64,000 nucleotides of DNA from Thiobacillus sp. (GTDB lineage Bacteria; Pseudomonadota; Gammaproteobacteria; Burkholderiales; Thiobacillaceae): positions 1 to 64,000 of the forward strand of contig JAJPEP010000078.1 in NCBI GenBank assembly GCA_021166845.1, given 5' to 3'. The stretch's first letter is position 1; each line of letters opens with the position of its first letter. The notes below the pieces were generated by a model that worked only from the letters and a program-made list of their open reading frames with translations, ran no database searches and had not been told where the DNA came from. A program made the translations under genes and the position numbers. Below, one piece after another: positions 63,794 through 64,000 of the stretch.

Positions 63794-64000
63794 ACCTGGC
63801 CGAACCCGTCGACGCCCGCAGCGGGCAGGACTTCGCTCCGCAGCAGGTGCAGGCGGCGCGCGCCGCCGCCGTCTCCACCCAGCGTCGCATCGTCGAGGTG
63901 CTGGAGGCGCAGTCGGGCCTGGGCGCGCAGGCTTTTGCCGAGGCGCTGGGATCGACGCTGCACTATCCGGTGTCGACGATGGAAGACCTGTACCGGATGA
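63790..64000 (+). CDS. gspE: Type II secretion ATPase GspE (N-terminal part, cut by window edge)
   Basis: The first 70 codons read MNLAEPVDARSGQDFAPQQ and continue ...STQRRIVEVLEAQSGLGAQAFAEALGSTLHYPVSTMEDLYRM. This fits the N-terminal domain of GspE/PilB-type secretion ATPases, which bind the platform GspL/GspF. The ATP-binding Walker motifs would lie beyond the window. Assignment rests on position after gspF and on this N-terminal pattern. Confidence 0.8.
   Translation, partial: MNLAEPVDARSGQDFAPQQVQAARAAAVSTQRRIVEVLEAQSGLGAQAFAEALGSTLHYPVSTMEDLYRM

Noticed and set aside
1-64000. CRISPR array
   Set aside because: No regularly spaced identical repeats with unique spacers were seen on either strand.

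Overview
The window is high-GC DNA from a proteobacterium, most likely a betaproteobacterium. Support comes from the tRNA-Val(CAC)-type 3' end, the style of the Cus efflux and type II secretion genes, and a REP-like element of the type common in that group; the genus cannot be read from the sequence. It falls into two halves: the right-hand part of an integrated tailed phage (1 to about 26,360) and a chromosomal region devoted to copper, extracellular redox proteins and signalling (26,450-64,000).

Prophage. The structural genes follow a lambda-like siphovirus plan: terminase large subunit (cut by the window edge), gpW-like connector, portal, then ClpP-type protease, decoration protein, capsid E, joining proteins, tail tube, tail chaperones, tape measure and tail tip. 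The head module is interrupted: between portal and protease sit the lysis genes and a complete diversity-generating retroelement (DGR). The DGR consists of a C-type-lectin/FGE-fold target with a 3' variable repeat, a hairpin just beyond it, an avd gene, the template repeat and a reverse transcriptase. The two 115-bp repeats differ at 15 positions, all at template adenines, and at none of the 90 other positions. A 31-bp near-repeat carrying a GGAAA-TTTCC palindrome precedes both the gpW and the protease genes at almost the same distance and is a candidate phage regulatory site. The phage ends with a signal-peptide HNH nuclease, a mini NrdD-like protein, a terminator and a displaced tRNA-Val 3' end (attachment site).

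Copper and signalling block (26,450-39,663). A minus-strand operon encodes a small Cys/His-rich exported protein and CusC, CusB (with a CusF-like domain fused at its C-terminus) and CusA. Next come a NarX-type kinase with a degenerate ATPase domain, a lytic transglycosylase, a secreted protein joining Calx-beta repeats to nine CXXCH haem sites, and a two-receiver response regulator with no output domain. A deleted second copy of the transglycosylase and its downstream leader lies before the regulator.

Extracellular copper-oxidase locus (39,884-54,390). Eight closely spaced plus-strand genes encode a 1,716-residue beta-helix protein, three cupredoxin/multicopper-oxidase-like proteins, a lipoprotein, a subtilisin-type protease, a His-rich SCO copper chaperone, and a cytochrome c fused to a periplasmic-binding-protein-like domain. 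Copper ligands are distributed unequally: the first oxidase-like protein keeps a type 1 Cys and half of a trinuclear site, the second keeps only His pairs and the third almost none. This suggests a heteromeric or split oxidase, an inference that needs structural or biochemical testing. I do not recognise the locus as a described system.

Right end. After a deleted REC-GGDEF gene and a SAP-like mini-protein come two sensor kinases with a FixJ-type regulator (overlapping genes), an intact NarX-type kinase, and gspG, gspF and the start of gspE.
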